From assembly GCA_050732775.1 (NCBI GenBank), contig JBOHRN010000046.1:1-64000 (forward strand): a stretch of 64,000 nt of DNA. The letters are read 5' to 3'. The translations under genes were made by a program, and so were the position numbers. A model generated the notes under the pieces. The model worked only from the letters and a program-made list of their open reading frames with translations. It was not told where the DNA came from and ran no database searches. This document shows, in pieces, positions 44,021-51,903 of the stretch (position 1 is the first letter of the stretch; each line of letters opens with the position of its first letter). The stretch comes from JBOHRN01 sp050732775 (lineage in GTDB: Bacteria; Gemmatimonadota; Gemmatimonadetes; Longimicrobiales; Longimicrobiaceae).

Positions 44021-45649
44021 CTAGGCCCACAACCGCCGCAGTGCCCACTCGCTGACCGCGAGCAGAATCAAAACGGCAAAGAGAAAGCTCAGCGTTCTAC
44101 TCGAAAACGCTCCCCGCTCGACCCCGGGGGGGAGCAGGGAGGCGGCCACGGCCACGGCCGAATCGGCCGGAGCCATACGCCCTCCCGAGCTATCGGCCAG
44201 GAAGCCCAACCGGGCCCAACCGTCCGAGGGCACGGCGCCGGCGGCGGCGAGCGCCTCGAAGGCCCCGAGGGCGGGGCCGTCGCCGCCCCTGAGGGTGTAC
44301 ACGCCGGGCGTGGCCGGGACGAAGGCGGCGTGGTATACGCCCCCCGCCCGAGCGGCGAGGCCGAGAGCGTGAGAGCTCCCGTCCGGCCGCTCCAGCACTA
44401 GCAGGGGCGGCTCTTCGCCGCCCTCCAGGTCGTATACGGCCAGCTCCACCCGCTCGCCTACCATCCCGATCCGCCGTTCCGTCTGGACCAGGTAACGGCT
44501 CCGCAAGCCACCCGCCGCGTAGTCGGCTAGCCCGCGCCAAAAAGCGGCCAACTCCTCTCCGAAGCCTCGCTCCATCCGCCACCGCCACGTCTCCGCCAGC
44601 CCTAGCGTTACCATCCGGCCCCGCCCTAGCGGTTGCAGGGTTAGCAGCGGACCCGCACCCGAGCGCGCCGCCACGGTGGCTCCCGGGGGCGGGTCTCCCA
44701 GCCGCACCGAAGGGGTACTGAGGTCGGCGGCGGGGAGGGGAAGGAGCTCGGGGGGGAGCGACCAGTCGAGGGCGTCCGCACGGACCTCGGTGGCCGGGGC
44801 CGGGGCGTCCTCCCCGAGCCGAGCCCGGCCGGCCAAGATTACCCCCCCGCCCTCCCGCGACACATACGCCCGGAGGGCTCGCGCCGGTGCCGTACCCAGC
44901 GACGCGCCAGCCAGCACCACCACGGCGTCGTACTTCGCCAGCTCCCCAGCCGAGGCGGGCGGGGAGGACAGGTTTCCGACCTCAAAGCCCCGCCCCAAGG
45001 GCTGTACCAACTCCACCCTCGCTCTCGATTCTTCCAATGCCCGCACCACGAAACGCGACTCCCAGGTGGGTGGCCCGGCCACCACCAGGATACGGGGTGG
45101 CCCGGCCGGCCGTACCAGTGCGGCGGCCGTGCGGCTCTCTCCGCCGGCGGATACCGTCCAGCTCTGCCACCCCTCTTCGAGTGGCCGCACCCGGAGGCCG
45201 CCCTCCCCCCACCCCGCCCCCCCCACCACCACCCGAGCGCTGTCGAGCACCGCCCCTCCACTCGAAAGCCGTACCAAGACGGTGTCGTCCGGCCCTTCCC
45301 GTACTCGAAACAAGATAGCCGCGGCGCGGCCGGTCCGCATGGGCGCGGGGTCGGGGACCACCAGCCGGGGCGGTACGAAGGGGTACGCCACGATCAAGGG
45401 CGCGCGAGCCGCCCCGGCCGATAGGAGCGACAGCTCCGGGGCCGAGGGCGGCTCTTCCGAATCGCGCAGGAGCGCGGAAGCGGAGAAGAACCCGTCCGCC
45501 AAGCGCGCGGGATCGGCCGCGTCCGCAGGTGAGACTCGCAACACCTCTTCATCGCCCCCTCCCTCCTCGCCCAGACCGGAGGCCAGCAGGAGTAGTAGCA
45601 GCGCCAGGAGTAAGCCGCGCAGAAGCCAAGCGCTGCCGTCGGCGTTCAT
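44021..45649 (-). CDS. Membrane protein with GATase-like domain, MoxR cluster
   Basis: Protein of 542 aa with an N-terminal signal or TM helix (about 8-24) and a C-terminal TM helix (about 522-540), so the large middle part is likely exoplasmic. The middle contains a class-I-amidotransferase-like alpha/beta region (PRILVVAGPPTWESRFVVRAL, KYDAVVVLAGASLG) followed by beta-rich sequence. Such proteins accompany BatA-type proteins in MoxR clusters. No glutamine-amidotransferase catalytic cysteine is obvious, so it is probably non-enzymatic. It is the last gene of the cluster and overlaps DUF4159 by 4 nt. Confidence 0.75.
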   Translation of the reverse strand: MNADGSAWLLRGLLLALLLLLLASGLGEEGGGDEEVLRVSPADAADPARLADGFFSASALLRDSEEPPSAPELSLLSAGAARAPLIVAYPFVPPRLVVPDPAPMRTGRAAAILFRVREGPDDTVLVRLSSGGAVLDSARVVVGGAGWGEGGLRVRPLEEGWQSWTVSAGGESRTAAALVRPAGPPRILVVAGPPTWESRFVVRALEESRARVELVQPLGRGFEVGNLSSPPASAGELAKYDAVVVLAGASLGTAPARALRAYVSREGGGVILAGRARLGEDAPAPATEVRADALDWSLPPELLPLPAADLSTPSVRLGDPPPGATVAARSGAGPLLTLQPLGRGRMVTLGLAETWRWRMERGFGEELAAFWRGLADYAAGGLRSRYLVQTERRIGMVGERVELAVYDLEGGEEPPLLVLERPDGSSHALGLAARAGGVYHAAFVPATPGVYTLRGGDGPALGAFEALAAAGAVPSDGWARLGFLADSSGGRMAPADSAVAVAASLLPPGVERGAFSSRTLSFLFAVLILLAVSEWALRRLWA

Positions 45650-46335
45650 CTGGTGAGGGCGTAGACGATGATATTGACCCCCATGCGGGTGTTATCCACC
45701 GCCATAAAACGTTTGTTCTCGGCGTGGTAGTTCCACTCCGAGGAGTAGTCCTTGGTGGAGTAGAGGAGTCCGACTCTTCCATCCACGGTCACCCCGTAGA
45801 GGTGGTCATGGACGATGCCGTCGCCCCACCCGCTCAGTTCGTGGCCGGTGGTGGGCGGGCCCTCGTCGAAGACGAAGAAGGTCCGGTATAGCTCGTGATG
45901 GTGCGGGATCTCTTGCAGGGCGCCGGGGCCAAAGAGGCGCGCGATTTCGGCGGTCACGGTGCGGTGGAAGGCGCCGTCGACGTCGCTGTTGTGGTCGTCG
46001 ATGAACAAGAATCCGCCCCGCTCCACGTACTCCAGCAGGTTGCGCGACTCGCGGGCGGTGAACTGGACCGGTAGGTGGCCGGTCAGGAAAACAAACGGGT
46101 GACGGAAGAGTTCGCGGCCCCCAAGATCCACGATGACCCCCTCGCGCGCCACGGGAATGGCGGTGTAGCGGGCGATGGAGTGAATCAGGTTGGAGGGCAC
46201 CAAGGGAGCGGCGTCCCAATTTCCCGAGGCGTAGCGGACGGTGGCGAAGACGAACGGCTCGGGGGGGCTGACCGGCGCCGTGGCCGCCAGCCAGGGGAGC
46301 GGAAAGAGCAGCGTCGCGAGAGAGCGCGCTGTCAC
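45646..46335 (-). CDS. DUF4159 domain protein
   Basis: Exported protein of 229 aa with a short signal sequence (ATLLFPLPWLAATA). The DUF4159 domain has FATVRYASGNWDAAP, FPFVFLTGHLPVQF-like HPFVFLTGHLPVQFT, GGFLFIDDHNSD and ELYRTFFVFDEGPP. DUF4159 proteins are common partners of MoxR/DUF58/BatA genes, with a GATase-like fold proposed; function is not established. GTG start at 46335 overlaps the preceding gene by 4 nt. Confidence 0.85.
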   Translation of the reverse strand: MTARSLATLLFPLPWLAATAPVSPPEPFVFATVRYASGNWDAAPLVPSNLIHSIARYTAIPVAREGVIVDLGGRELFRHPFVFLTGHLPVQFTARESRNLLEYVERGGFLFIDDHNSDVDGAFHRTVTAEIARLFGPGALQEIPHHHELYRTFFVFDEGPPTTGHELSGWGDGIVHDHLYGVTVDGRVGLLYSTKDYSSEWNYHAENKRFMAVDNTRMGVNIIVYALTR

Positions 46336-48602
46336 GGCGTCTCCCCGGCGAGCAGCCGGAAGTAGCGGGCCGACGCCGGGCCGGAGGCGGCGCGAACGGG
46401 TTCGGCTCCGCCCCGGCCGGCCGGGGAGAGGAGGACCCGGGCCCGGGCCAGGAGCCGTGAGGCAGCGTCTAAACGGCCCCGAGCAGCCTCTTCGCCCGCT
46501 CGTGACACCAGGGCGGCGGCGTTAGGGTCGGCACCTTGCTTCAGGAGCCGGGCGGCTTGCTCCGACAGGAGCCGGGACCCTTCGCTCGGAGAGAGCGTGC
46601 TCAGCCGGTTCTCGACCCCGGCGAGCCAGCTATCCGGCCCAACCCCGGCGGCGGGCCGGAGGGGGCGGCGGCGCGCGGGGCTGACCCCGTCCGTCTCGCC
46701 CGTGCCCCGTGTCTCGGGCACGTCTACCACCGGCGCGGTGACTTCGCCGCGGGCGTACACCCGCTCGGCGTCCCTGCTCTCTATGATGATCTCCAGAGCG
46801 CGGTACTGGTGGGGGATCGCCTGCGCCGGGCTACCCTGGTTCAGCTCCCGCTCGGCCGCCCACATGGCGTTATAGGCGTCCAGGAGCGGGTGGTCTACCG
46901 CGATGATGGGGGCTTCGTCGTGCCGGTGGGCGTACTCCTCGGGTCGGCCCGTTCCCGTGGCCGCCGACGCCTCCTCCAAAACCTCCTCGCGCCGGTCCTC
47001 TTGGTCTTCTTGGCCTGGCTCGTGATCCTGCTCTTCGGCGCCGTGGTCGTGGCCCCCCGGCTGGTGCTCGTCCTGAAAGCCGATCTCCAGGTCCCGCGGC
47101 TGGATGCCGGGGGTAACTCGGGTGAAGATCTGATCCCCTACCCGGGTGCGCAGCCGCCGCTGGAGCGCAGCGATATCTCCGGCCTCCTCCAGTACTTCGG
47201 CTGGGGGAGTCTCTGCCACCCGGTCGCGCAGCTCTTCGGTCATGATAATGAGCGTGCGCTGGCTCAGGATGGGGTCTTGCTCCAACTCGAGAGGAGCGCC
47301 TATCAGGGTGGTTACCGTATAGAGTTCGTCCTCTCGGGCCACCCGGATTACCCGTGTCTCCGAGACGCCCTCTCCCGGTCCAGTAACGGTGTTCCGGTCG
47401 CGGGCCACGGCCCGAAAGTGGACCACGTCTCCGGGGTGCAGGTCGAGCCCGGCCAGGGCCACGGCAGCCTCTCCTGTTACCGACCCCCCTCCGCCGCGCC
47501 GGGTTCGGTCCCAACCGGTAACGCCCTGCTCGAAAGAGTACGACTCGCCGCTCCCGCGGGTGCGTATCCAGCCAAGGGCGAAGCTGCCCACGCCGTGGTC
47601 GTCGCTCGCCCCGGCCCGGAAGTGGACGGTACCCCGCCCCGCCGCTAGCACCATGTCTTCGCCGGGCGCGTGCAAGGTTACTTCGGGCGGTCGGTCGGGG
47701 GTGACCGATACGGGGACCACCCGTCGCGCCTGCGCGCCGCCTTCGCCCTGGGCCCAGAACGACAGCCCCCGATCTCCGGGCCTTACCGTCCACGCCGCGT
47801 GCCAGCTGCGAGCTCTCCATTCAACCGGGAGTGCGCGGCCGTCGAGAAGGCGCACTTCCAGCCGGGGCCAGAAACCAACCCCCTCCACGCGCACCCGGGA
47901 ACCGGCCAAAGCCGCCAGCACGCCGGCGCCGGGCACGCTGTACTCGGGGGCGCGGGTGTAAGCGGGCGGGCGGATGGTCCAGCGGAACTCCCCGAACACC
48001 GCCGCGCCGCCCTCTGCTCCGGGCACGGTGTCGCGCGGGTAGACGGGCGGGGGGAGGGGGTGGTCGGACGGAGAGAGCCAACGGCCGGCGAGAGCGGGGC
48101 CGCCGCCGGGGTAGATCAGTAGTAGCGCCAGGGTGGGAAGTGTGGCCGCACCCAAGCTTAGCGACGCCACCGATGGGAGCATCGGGGTGAGCCGGCGGAC
48201 GTCGAGCTGCTCCCTGAGCCCGGCGACCTGCCGAAGGAGGGCACGGGCGGCGGGAGTGTCCTTCGTTCCGGCCGAGAGCGCGGTAACCAGGCGGTTGTCC
48301 AGGGCGGGTTCCCGTTCTTCCAGGTAGAGGGCCACCCGTTCGTCACTGGGACTGAGCCGGAGCCGCCGGGACTTCCACGCCAGGGGCAGCAGCGCGGCGC
48401 ACAGGGGAAGGTAGCGCAGTACGCGGCGGAGCTCGGGAGAGAGCCCCACCAAAAGGTCCACGGCGACCAGGAGAACGGCTGCTCCCAACAGCAAAGTAAG
48501 CGATGATAGCACCGACACCAGCACGGATCGCAACACCAAACGGCGCCGCGCCGGGCCGATTAGCCCGGGGAGCCAGGTAAGGGTTGCCGTTGGTGCTGTC
48601 AT
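46332..48602 (-). CDS. Large membrane-anchored coiled-coil protein (DUF4175-like)
   Basis: Protein of 756 aa. Two hydrophobic segments near the N-terminus (about residues 25-50 and 57-72) and a third near 140-160 anchor it. A beta-rich central region has ASP-GEDMVLAAGRG-like Ig/CARDB strands (RDRGLSFWAQGEGG). A later helical region contains a His/Glu/Asp-rich low-complexity patch (QDEHQPGGHDHGAEEQD). The architecture resembles DUF4175 proteins of MoxR clusters. The frame extends upstream, but ATG 48602 (after GAGAGAG) overlaps the BatA-like stop by one base (TGATG). It probably is the scaffold of the complex. Confidence 0.75.
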   Translation of the reverse strand: MTAPTATLTWLPGLIGPARRRLVLRSVLVSVLSSLTLLLGAAVLLVAVDLLVGLSPELRRVLRYLPLCAALLPLAWKSRRLRLSPSDERVALYLEEREPALDNRLVTALSAGTKDTPAARALLRQVAGLREQLDVRRLTPMLPSVASLSLGAATLPTLALLLIYPGGGPALAGRWLSPSDHPLPPPVYPRDTVPGAEGGAAVFGEFRWTIRPPAYTRAPEYSVPGAGVLAALAGSRVRVEGVGFWPRLEVRLLDGRALPVEWRARSWHAAWTVRPGDRGLSFWAQGEGGAQARRVVPVSVTPDRPPEVTLHAPGEDMVLAAGRGTVHFRAGASDDHGVGSFALGWIRTRGSGESYSFEQGVTGWDRTRRGGGGSVTGEAAVALAGLDLHPGDVVHFRAVARDRNTVTGPGEGVSETRVIRVAREDELYTVTTLIGAPLELEQDPILSQRTLIIMTEELRDRVAETPPAEVLEEAGDIAALQRRLRTRVGDQIFTRVTPGIQPRDLEIGFQDEHQPGGHDHGAEEQDHEPGQEDQEDRREEVLEEASAATGTGRPEEYAHRHDEAPIIAVDHPLLDAYNAMWAAERELNQGSPAQAIPHQYRALEIIIESRDAERVYARGEVTAPVVDVPETRGTGETDGVSPARRRPLRPAAGVGPDSWLAGVENRLSTLSPSEGSRLLSEQAARLLKQGADPNAAALVSRAGEEAARGRLDAASRLLARARVLLSPAGRGGAEPVRAASGPASARYFRLLAGETP

Positions 48603-49960
48603 CAACTCTCTCTCCGTCTTGTCGCCACCACTGTCTCCAGAACCGCCGTGGCCAGCGCCGCGAGCAGGAACCACCTCCAGAGCGGGACGCCCTCGGCCGG
48701 GCCCAGCCACGAGCGCAGCTGTACGGTACGGCCCCCCTCTCCCCGCAGCACCTGTAAAGCGCCCGCGTCCAGAGGCTGCTTATCCATACCGGGAGCGGGG
48801 CCACCGGTTCCGGGCTGGCATCCGGCCGCCAACCGAGCCAGCAGCTCCGGATAACCGGGGTCGAGCGGCAGCTCGCCACCCTCCGGGGAGGCGGCCAAAA
48901 AGACCGCGCACCCCGCGCCCACCCGGCTCGCCGCGGCGGCCGGGCGGCCGTCGCTCCAGCGGGCTAAAACGCGAGCGCCTGGCCGGGCGCGACCCCGGGA
49001 GGAGCCCGCCGCCCCAGACAGCGTTGAGCCGCCCGGCAGGAAGATCGGTCCGCCGGCCACTACTGCTTCGTCAAAGGTCCACGGCAGCACCCCTCGCAGT
49101 AGCGGCGAAACGCCGCCCCCGCCGGCCACCACCGTGGCGCCACTGCGCACCCGTTCCAGGAGCGCGGCGGCGTCAATACCCGCCGTGTCCGCGATAAGGT
49201 ACACGCCGGCGGGGTCTCGGTCCGCGGCTGTCCAGCCGGACGCCTCGAGCGCGGCCGCGGCGTAACCCTTTCCCCCCAGCACCCGGAAGGTGCCGGGCTC
49301 GCCAGCAAGGGGAGAAGAGCTAGCTCTTTCTTCCCCGCCGGAAACGCGAACGAGCTGGAGCCGCCCCGGCCAAGCGAGCTCGCGCAGGGCGCCGGTTCCC
49401 TCCCCCCACCCCCGCCATGAAAAATCCGACACCAGCGTGACACGCAGCGAATCCGCTTCCGCGAGCGCCCGCCCGGCCGGCCGGATGGAAGCAAGTGCTG
49501 CCCGGTAGTCGCTCGCCCCCCTTCCCCGATGGCTGGAGGCGAGGGAATCGAGCCGGGCGCGCGTGACCTGGTCGGGCGGGATCAGCTCGTACACTGTGTC
49601 GAAGAGGACCAAGCCAGCCCGCCGATTCCGCGCTAGATCCACCGCCTTTCCCCACCCCACCCCTGCCAACCCCCGGTCGAGAATTACCAGCTCCACCGTT
49701 CCCTGGCGGTGAGGCACCCAGCGGGGAGCCGAAAAGCTGGCGCCCGCCAACAGGAGCAAAGTAACTCGCAGCAGGAGCAGGAAGAGGTCGGAGGGGCGGC
49801 GGTTGAGGCGCAGGGTGGCGCGCGCTCCCGGCTCGAGGAAGCGGGCGGTGGGCAGCGGCGCCCTCTCCGGCGGACGGCGGGCGATAAGGTGGAGGATAAG
49901 GGGGATCGCCGCAGCCGCCAGGGCGGCGTATAGGAACCCCGGTTGGGCAAAGTCGAGCAC
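48602..49960 (-). CDS. BatA-like protein with N-terminal double-TM and degenerate VWA domain
   Basis: Protein of 452 aa. The N-terminus (LDFAQPGFLYAALAAAAIPLILHLIARR) is the BatA/aerotolerance N-terminal membrane domain; a second hydrophobic helix is at about 58-76. The following domain is VWA-shaped (VELVILDRGLAGVG, LRVTLVSDFSW), but the MIDAS DxSxS motif is not retained. A C-terminal TM is at about 425-445. GTG start at 49960. It is downstream of the DUF58 gene (23 nt). Confidence 0.8.
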   Translation of the reverse strand: MLDFAQPGFLYAALAAAAIPLILHLIARRPPERAPLPTARFLEPGARATLRLNRRPSDLFLLLLRVTLLLLAGASFSAPRWVPHRQGTVELVILDRGLAGVGWGKAVDLARNRRAGLVLFDTVYELIPPDQVTRARLDSLASSHRGRGASDYRAALASIRPAGRALAEADSLRVTLVSDFSWRGWGEGTGALRELAWPGRLQLVRVSGGEERASSSPLAGEPGTFRVLGGKGYAAAALEASGWTAADRDPAGVYLIADTAGIDAAALLERVRSGATVVAGGGGVSPLLRGVLPWTFDEAVVAGGPIFLPGGSTLSGAAGSSRGRARPGARVLARWSDGRPAAAASRVGAGCAVFLAASPEGGELPLDPGYPELLARLAAGCQPGTGGPAPGMDKQPLDAGALQVLRGEGGRTVQLRSWLGPAEGVPLWRWFLLAALATAVLETVVATRRRES

Positions 49961-49983
49961 GCGCTAAAAGACGGTTGAAGGAG

Positions 49984-50883
49984 TTAAACCCCGCGCGCGG
50001 CTACCCAGACGGCCAACGCCCGCTCGAGCGGATCGCGGGTGGTGAGCGGAAGGTACTCCGCTCCCCGGTCGCGCAGCCCGGCCGCGAGGCGCGCGTAGTA
50101 GCGCCCCAAGCGGCGCGTGTACCCCTGGTCCTTTTCCGGAACGGCGGGGATCTCTTGCTCGGGACTCTCCGGGTCAAAGAAGCGGCCAGCGCCCGGCGGC
50201 TCGTCGCCCAACTCCGCCGGGGTCAAGATACGCATAACCATGACCTCGTCTCCCCGCGCCCGCAGCCGTCCCACCGCGCTGAGGAGAAAGTCCCCATCGT
50301 CCGGCTCCAGCAGATCCGAGATCAAGATTACCCGTCCCCGCCGCGGCAGACGCTCACCCACCCGGTCCAGCACCCGCGACGCACCCCCGGCTCCATCCGT
50401 ACTGAGCCGCTCCAACTGGAGCAAGAGGTCGTGCAGGTGGCCCTTGCGGTTACGGGGAGGGAGCAGCAGCCGGTCGCCGCCGCCGAAGGTGGCCAGTCCC
50501 ACGGCGTCGCTTGACGCCAGCATCAGGTGCCCCAGCACGGCCGCCAGCAGGACCGCGTAGCGGTGCTTGGTGAGACCGCTTCGGCCCGCGTACGCCATCG
50601 AGCGGGAGCCGTCGAGAACCAGGTAGGCCCGCAGATTGGACTCTTCCCGGAACTCCCGCGCGTAGAGCCGGTCGGTGCGGCCGTACAGCTTCCAGTCCAG
50701 GTACCGGAGGTCGTCTCCCTGCTGGTAGGGCCGGTGGCGCGCGAACTCCTCGCCCGAGCCCCGGTGCGGCGAGCGGTGGCGGCCAGCCACGAAGCCGCCC
50801 ACCACCCGCCGGGCGATGATCTCCAGGCCGCCGAGCCGCTCCAGCAGCTCGGGAGAGAGCAGAGTGCCTGCGGCGGCCGGCAC
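49984..50883 (-). CDS. DUF58 domain protein
   Basis: Soluble protein of 299 aa. The DUF58 signature GEEFARHRPYQQGDDLRYLDWKLYGRTD is visible (part: YQQGDDLRYLDWKLYG), and a VWA-type MIDAS motif DGSRSMAYAG follows at about residue 95. DUF58 proteins are paired with MoxR AAA+ ATPases in very many genomes. GTG 50883 was chosen over the long frame to 51123: it lies 2 nt after the moxR stop and starts the family N-terminus (LLSPELLERLGGLEI). Confidence 0.87.
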   Translation of the reverse strand: MPAAAGTLLSPELLERLGGLEIIARRVVGGFVAGRHRSPHRGSGEEFARHRPYQQGDDLRYLDWKLYGRTDRLYAREFREESNLRAYLVLDGSRSMAYAGRSGLTKHRYAVLLAAVLGHLMLASSDAVGLATFGGGDRLLLPPRNRKGHLHDLLLQLERLSTDGAGGASRVLDRVGERLPRRGRVILISDLLEPDDGDFLLSAVGRLRARGDEVMVMRILTPAELGDEPPGAGRFFDPESPEQEIPAVPEKDQGYTRRLGRYYARLAAGLRDRGAEYLPLTTRDPLERALAVWVAARGV

Positions 50884-50885
50884 GC

Positions 50886-51887
50886 TTACAGGCCGCTCAC
50901 CGGCGGCTCGACCCGCCGGGTAACGGCGTCGACCAGATCGTCGGCGTCTACGCCCTCGGCCTCGGCGTGAAAGTTCAGCAAAACACGGTGCCGTAGGGCC
51001 GGGTGCGCTACCGCCCGGACGTCTTCCGGGGTGATATGCACACGTCCGTGTAAGAAAGCGCGCGCCTTGGCCCCCAGGATGAGCGACTGGCCGGCGCGGG
51101 GGCCAGCCCCCCACCGCACCCACTTGGACACCTCTGGGACCGCGGACCGGTCGTCCGGCCGGGTGGCGCGTACCAGGGCGGCCGCGTAACGGTAGAGCGA
51201 ATCGGCAACGGGGAGCTGGCGCACGTGGCTCCGGGTTTCCAGGATGCGCTCCGCGTCCAGCACCCGGGTAAGCCCAACTTCGTCGCCGCCGGTGGTTTGG
51301 GCCAAAATCTCGATCTCTTCGGGCTCGGATGGGTAGTCGAGCCGGATGTAGAGCATGAAACGGTCGAGTTGGGCCTCGGGGAGAGGGTAAGTGCCCTCCT
51401 GCTCGATGGGGTTCTGGGTGGCGAGCACGAAGAAGGGCTGGGGCAGGAGCAGGTCCTCGCCCCCAGCGGTCACGCGTCCCTCTTGCATCGCCTCCAACAG
51501 GGCGGCCTGGGTTTTGGGCGGGGTACGGTTGATCTCGTCGGCGAGCAGCACGTTGGTGAACACCGGGCCGCGCAGAAAACGGACCCCCCGCCGGCCGGTG
51601 GCGCGGTCTTCCTCCATCACCTCGGTGCCGGTAATGTCACTCGGCATCAAGTCGGGGGTAAACTGGACCCGCCGGAACTCCAACGACATCGCCTCGGCGA
51701 GCGTGCGCACCAGCAGAGTCTTGGCCAGACCCGGCACCCCCTCGAGCAGGCCGTGGCCGCCGGCTAGCAGACAGATCAGCACCTCCTCCACCGCCTGGCG
51801 CTGGCCTACGATGCGCTTGCCGATCTCTGCGCTGAGAGCTTCCGCCGCCCCCCGTAGCGCGTCGATCATCTGTTCGTCGGTCAGCAT
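50886..51887 (-). CDS. MoxR-family AAA+ ATPase
   Basis: AAA+ ATPase of 333 aa. Walker A is GVPGLAKTLLVRTLAE, Walker B LLADEINRTPPKTQAALLEAMQE, sensor ATQNPIEQEGTYPLPEAQLDRFM, and arginine-finger regions follow. MoxR proteins act as chaperone-like remodelers, usually of VWA partners. ATG 51887 is preceded by an excellent GGAGGAG; the upstream frame to 52109 is discarded. It is first in the cluster, 16 nt downstream of carB. Confidence 0.93.
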   Translation of the reverse strand: MLTDEQMIDALRGAAEALSAEIGKRIVGQRQAVEEVLICLLAGGHGLLEGVPGLAKTLLVRTLAEAMSLEFRRVQFTPDLMPSDITGTEVMEEDRATGRRGVRFLRGPVFTNVLLADEINRTPPKTQAALLEAMQEGRVTAGGEDLLLPQPFFVLATQNPIEQEGTYPLPEAQLDRFMLYIRLDYPSEPEEIEILAQTTGGDEVGLTRVLDAERILETRSHVRQLPVADSLYRYAAALVRATRPDDRSAVPEVSKWVRWGAGPRAGQSLILGAKARAFLHGRVHITPEDVRAVAHPALRHRVLLNFHAEAEGVDADDLVDAVTRRVEPPVSGL

Positions 51888-51903
51888 CACACGCTCCTCC
51901 GGG

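Noticed and set aside
44021..51887. MoxR/VWA cluster as an anti-phage system
   Set aside because: No nuclease, toxin or mobile-element marker is present; gene content matches chromosomal envelope-type MoxR clusters.
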